DNA of 64,000 bases from RUG334 sp045599645 (lineage in GTDB: Bacteria; Muiribacteriota; Ozemobacteria; Ozemobacterales; Ozemobacteraceae): positions 1 through 64,000 of the forward strand of contig JAZRWI010000080.1 in the NCBI GenBank assembly GCA_045599645.1. Direction: 5' to 3'. A program made the position numbers and the translations under genes. The notes beneath the pieces were generated by a model, which was not told the origin of the DNA, made no database searches, and saw only the letters and a list, made by a program, of their open reading frames with translations. Shown in pieces: positions 61,892-64,000 of this stretch (positions are counted from its first letter, which is position 1; the number at the start of each line of letters is the position of its first letter).

Positions 61892-61919
61892 TAATTCATA
61901 ATTCATAATTCATAATGCA
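61892..61919. repeat. Heptamer tandem repeat TAATTCA
   Basis: Four contiguous 7-bp units, three TAATTCA and a fourth TAATGCA, about 40 bases upstream of a second heptamer array. Its period equals that of the neighbour but the sequence is unrelated. Confidence 0.85.
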
Positions 61920-61960
61920 TTAGGTTATAGCACTAACACCCGCCAAGCAGCACCAACCTC

Positions 61961-62100
61961 CTAAGACCTAAGACCTAAGACCTAAGACCTAAGACCTAAG
62001 ACCTAAGACCTAAGACCTAAGACCTAATACCTAAGACCTAAGACCTAATACCTAAGACCTAAGACCTAAGACCTAATACCTAATACCTAAGACCTAGTAT
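61961..62100. repeat. Heptamer tandem repeat CTAAGAC, twenty units
   Basis: Twenty contiguous 7-bp units, 140 bp in all. Most read CTAAGAC; units 10, 13, 17 and 18 read CTAATAC, and the last is CTAGTAT. Scattered single-base variants shared between units suggest repeated duplication of blocks. No gene spans it. Confidence 0.95.
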
Positions 62101-62177
62101 CTAATTTTAATTAATTTTGCTTTATTATTATTCGAAAAGCCTCTATAATATTAATGAAATGATTGGAGGCAATGACC

Positions 62178-64000
62178 TTGAGAAAGCTTTTACGACACAG
62201 CATACTATGTCTTTTATATATATTATCAGTTGCAACTGCTAATGCAGCAGTTATTACGACCTCTTCCGGAAAGCCAATAGAAGCTTCTTCTATTTCTTAT
62301 AAAGACAGCCAGCTATATTTCAACACCGGCTCAGAAACCAAGTCCTTAGACAGACGGGATATAAGAGATATCAGTTTTTCTGCCAAGACCCAGAAGAAAG
62401 AAATCTCTTCAACAGAAATAGGTGATCTGGCTGAATATGTTGATAAAGCCCAAAAGCTCATTGCTAAGTATCCTGATGCTCAGTCTGTATTAGTATATAC
62501 AGAACGCAATCACCGCCATCGCCACGATGGTTCAAACATTTCCAGACATAGAAGCATAACATACGTTGCCAAAGAAGAAGCACTCTGGGCTGCTCATGTA
62601 TCAGTTTCATTCGACCCGAACCGTGAAAAGGTTAAAATTCTTCATGCAAGATGCTTAACCCCGGAGGGTGAAGTTCATACCGTAAAGCCTGACCAGATAA
62701 AGATTTCAAAGGGCACCTCCGGTAGTGTTGATTTTTCAGAAGAACAGGACATGAGCTTCAGTATTCCCGGTGTTACTGTTGGAAGCCTTGTAGACTATAG
62801 CTATGAAATCGAAGAATACAATCCTTTTGATTCCAATCTTTTCAGTGGTGTAAGCTTCTTTCAGCTTACTCGCCCAATCGGTGAAGCAGTGCTTCGTGTT
62901 AGCGTCCCGATAGACCAGAAGCTTTACCATATTGCAAGAAATATCCCCGAAGAACAGTCAAACCCAACAATCATTGAAGCCGTTGACTCTGTTCTCTACA
63001 CATGGAAAATGGAAGACATGCCGCCAGTTATTTCAGAACCTCGCATGCCACCTATCCGTGACGTACTTCCTTCAATTTTCTACAGCATCCAGAAAGATCA
63101 CAAGTATATGCATGCCAAGCTCAAGCCCATGTATGATAAGCGCTTTGAGCTTACCGATGATGTAAAAGCCAAGGTTGATGAACTGATAAAAGATTGCAAA
63201 AATACTAAAGAAAAAATAGCAAAACTTTATTATTTCTGCCAGCAGGAAATACGTTATATTTCCATAAAATCTAATCTTGCCAGCAATCAGGTTGGTCATC
63301 CGGCAGATGAAACCCTAAAAAATAAATACGGCGATTGTACAGACAAAGGTATGCTGCTTTCCGTTATGCTTAAACACATTGGTGTAGAAGCATATCCAGT
63401 AACAATACTTACAAATAATGCAGGTAAAGCAGTCAGAGAATTAGGTATCTTTGACAGCAACCATTGTATAACAGAAGTTCATCTTGATGGCCGCGTATTC
63501 TATCTTGATGCTACAGCAACAGATTTCAGGTATCCATATTTCCGCTCAGATGACCACGATACTGATGCTTTGAACATTATGCTGGGAACCCAGAATAAAG
63601 TTCCACTGCCACCACCGGAAGACAATTCTACAACTTCAGTCCGTAAGATTAGCTTAGAACCGGACGGCACAACTCATATTGACGTAGAAACAACATGCAA
63701 TGGCCCGACAGAGGCATCTCTCCGCGGTTATGCACGTAATCTGAAGCCGGAAGAATATGAAAAACTGGTCAGACGTTCTATTTCTGCTCAGACAGCTGAT
63801 TACGTTCTTGAAATAGCCACCCATACCAATCCTCTTGATTTTGACACTCAATACAAGAGTCATTCAGCATATACTCTTAACAGATTTGCTACAAAATCAG
63901 GAAAATACATGATTTTCTCTGTTCCTTACTTTGAAATCACATTTCCAGAAGTAAGCCTTGAAAAGAGAAATTATGCTATTCAACATGCAACCTCCCGTCA
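62178..64000 (+). CDS. Secreted DUF3857/transglutaminase-like protein (partial)
   Basis: Open to the window end, so at least 607 residues and incomplete at the C terminus. It begins at TTG with GGAGG at 62164-62169, and a signal peptide follows (MRKLLRHSILCLLYILSVAT, ending ANAA). The N-terminal part is a DUF3857 domain (IRDISF, TWKMEDMPPV about residue 275). A transglutaminase-like core follows: CQQEIRYISIKSNLASNQVG, NKYGDCTDKGMLLSVMLKHI (Cys), DSNHCITEVHLDG (His) and YLDATATDFRYP (Asp). The full triad is visible. Family members occur outside the cytoplasm; the reaction may be peptide hydrolysis or cross-linking. Confidence 0.85.
   Translation, partial: MRKLLRHSILCLLYILSVATANAAVITTSSGKPIEASSISYKDSQLYFNTGSETKSLDRRDIRDISFSAKTQKKEISSTEIGDLAEYVDKAQKLIAKYPDAQSVLVYTERNHRHRHDGSNISRHRSITYVAKEEALWAAHVSVSFDPNREKVKILHARCLTPEGEVHTVKPDQIKISKGTSGSVDFSEEQDMSFSIPGVTVGSLVDYSYEIEEYNPFDSNLFSGVSFFQLTRPIGEAVLRVSVPIDQKLYHIARNIPEEQSNPTIIEAVDSVLYTWKMEDMPPVISEPRMPPIRDVLPSIFYSIQKDHKYMHAKLKPMYDKRFELTDDVKAKVDELIKDCKNTKEKIAKLYYFCQQEIRYISIKSNLASNQVGHPADETLKNKYGDCTDKGMLLSVMLKHIGVEAYPVTILTNNAGKAVRELGIFDSNHCITEVHLDGRVFYLDATATDFRYPYFRSDDHDTDALNIMLGTQNKVPLPPPEDNSTTSVRKISLEPDGTTHIDVETTCNGPTEASLRGYARNLKPEEYEKLVRRSISAQTADYVLEIATHTNPLDFDTQYKSHSAYTLNRFATKSGKYMIFSVPYFEITFPEVSLEKRNYAIQHATSR

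Larger units (their letters stand above)
61857..62177. other. Gene-free region with heptamer repeats
   Basis: Spacer of about 320 bases between the esterase and the transglutaminase gene. It contains two arrays with a 7-bp period, listed separately (61892-61919 and 61961-62100), and an AT-rich stretch (62101-62160) that may hold a promoter. No coding region is seen. Confidence 0.5.

Noticed and set aside
61961..62100. CTAAGAC repeats look like the C-rich strand of telomeres
   Set aside because: The array is internal, imperfect, flanked by bacterial genes and part of a region with another heptamer array, so a chromosome end is not indicated.
1..64000. tRNA, rRNA, riboswitch or phage genes
   Set aside because: I looked for T-box, cloverleaf, GTTCGA-type T-loops, integrase clusters and transposases and found none that could be supported; the XerC-like gene has Xer-type length and features.

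Overview
The window is about 64 kb of AT-rich (roughly 40% GC by eye) chromosomal DNA from a flagellated bacterium whose cell envelope looks diderm-like. It has lipoprotein-processing genes (lspA and two lgt), many lipobox proteins, HflK/HflC, mltG, accA/accD, Aat, HtpG and a pilin. I cannot assign a phylum from sequence alone. The mix of NHL-repeat proteins, CXXCH lipoprotein, divergent flagellar proteins and beta-helix lipoproteins recalls uncultured lineages such as Candidatus Riflebacteria, but that is only a guess. No rRNA, tRNA, phage, transposase or CRISPR array was seen. TTG start codons preceded by good Shine-Dalgarno sites are common.

Layout. 1-11.6 kb: a minus-strand pilin, then one long plus-strand unit. 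It carries an NHL lipoprotein, mltG, a BtuF-like binding protein, a second NHL protein, a TPR lipoprotein, a small MinE-like protein, a TIGR03960/TIGR03936 radical-SAM pair, RNase E/G and two secreted unknowns, and ends at a terminator. 11.6-15.7 kb: minus-strand accD-accA-sigma70 operon and a CXXCH lipoprotein. 15.7-23.6 kb: an 8-bp minisatellite, then lspA-lgt-lgt-rluD, a pilin-like membrane protein, a HAMP protein, a membrane-anchored caspase-like protein, an M50B-like membrane protein, a GAF/class III cyclase and a GIY-YIG protein. 23.6-29.8 kb: a metzincin-like protease and a secreted unknown (minus), luxE plus a luxC-paaK fusion (plus). 28.5-35 kb: minus-strand operon hflK-hflC-DUF1538 transporter-PII-like protein-MATE.

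35.2-45.5 kb: xerC-like recombinase, then a compact flagellar export/basal-body operon flgB-flgC-fliE-fliF-fliG-(FliG-C paralogue)-fliH-fliI-fliJ-(lytic-transglycosylase-like)-(MotE-like). A good sigma28/SigD-type promoter candidate precedes it, and a perfect 25-bp hairpin closes it. 45.5-52.4 kb: minus-strand secreted unknown, three tandem paralogous beta-helix lipoproteins and a small unknown. 52.4-58.7 kb: repeat-rich gaps, a YkgJ-type protein, dut-dapB, an aminotransferase, a creatininase-family protein with a small membrane protein, and DUF1893-aat. 58.8-64 kb: htpG with a CBM20-like esterase, heptamer tandem repeats, and a secreted DUF3857/transglutaminase protein cut by the window end.

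The most unusual items are these: a luxE/luxC pair without luciferase in which LuxC carries an internally deleted PaaK-like tail; a stand-alone FliG C-domain paralogue lacking the LDDR charges; a flagellar lytic-transglycosylase homologue whose catalytic Glu is replaced by Ala; a membrane-anchored caspase-like protein beside an M50B-like protein and a cyclase; a PII-like/DUF1538 pair coupled to hflKC; and four different families of tandem repeats in the gaps.
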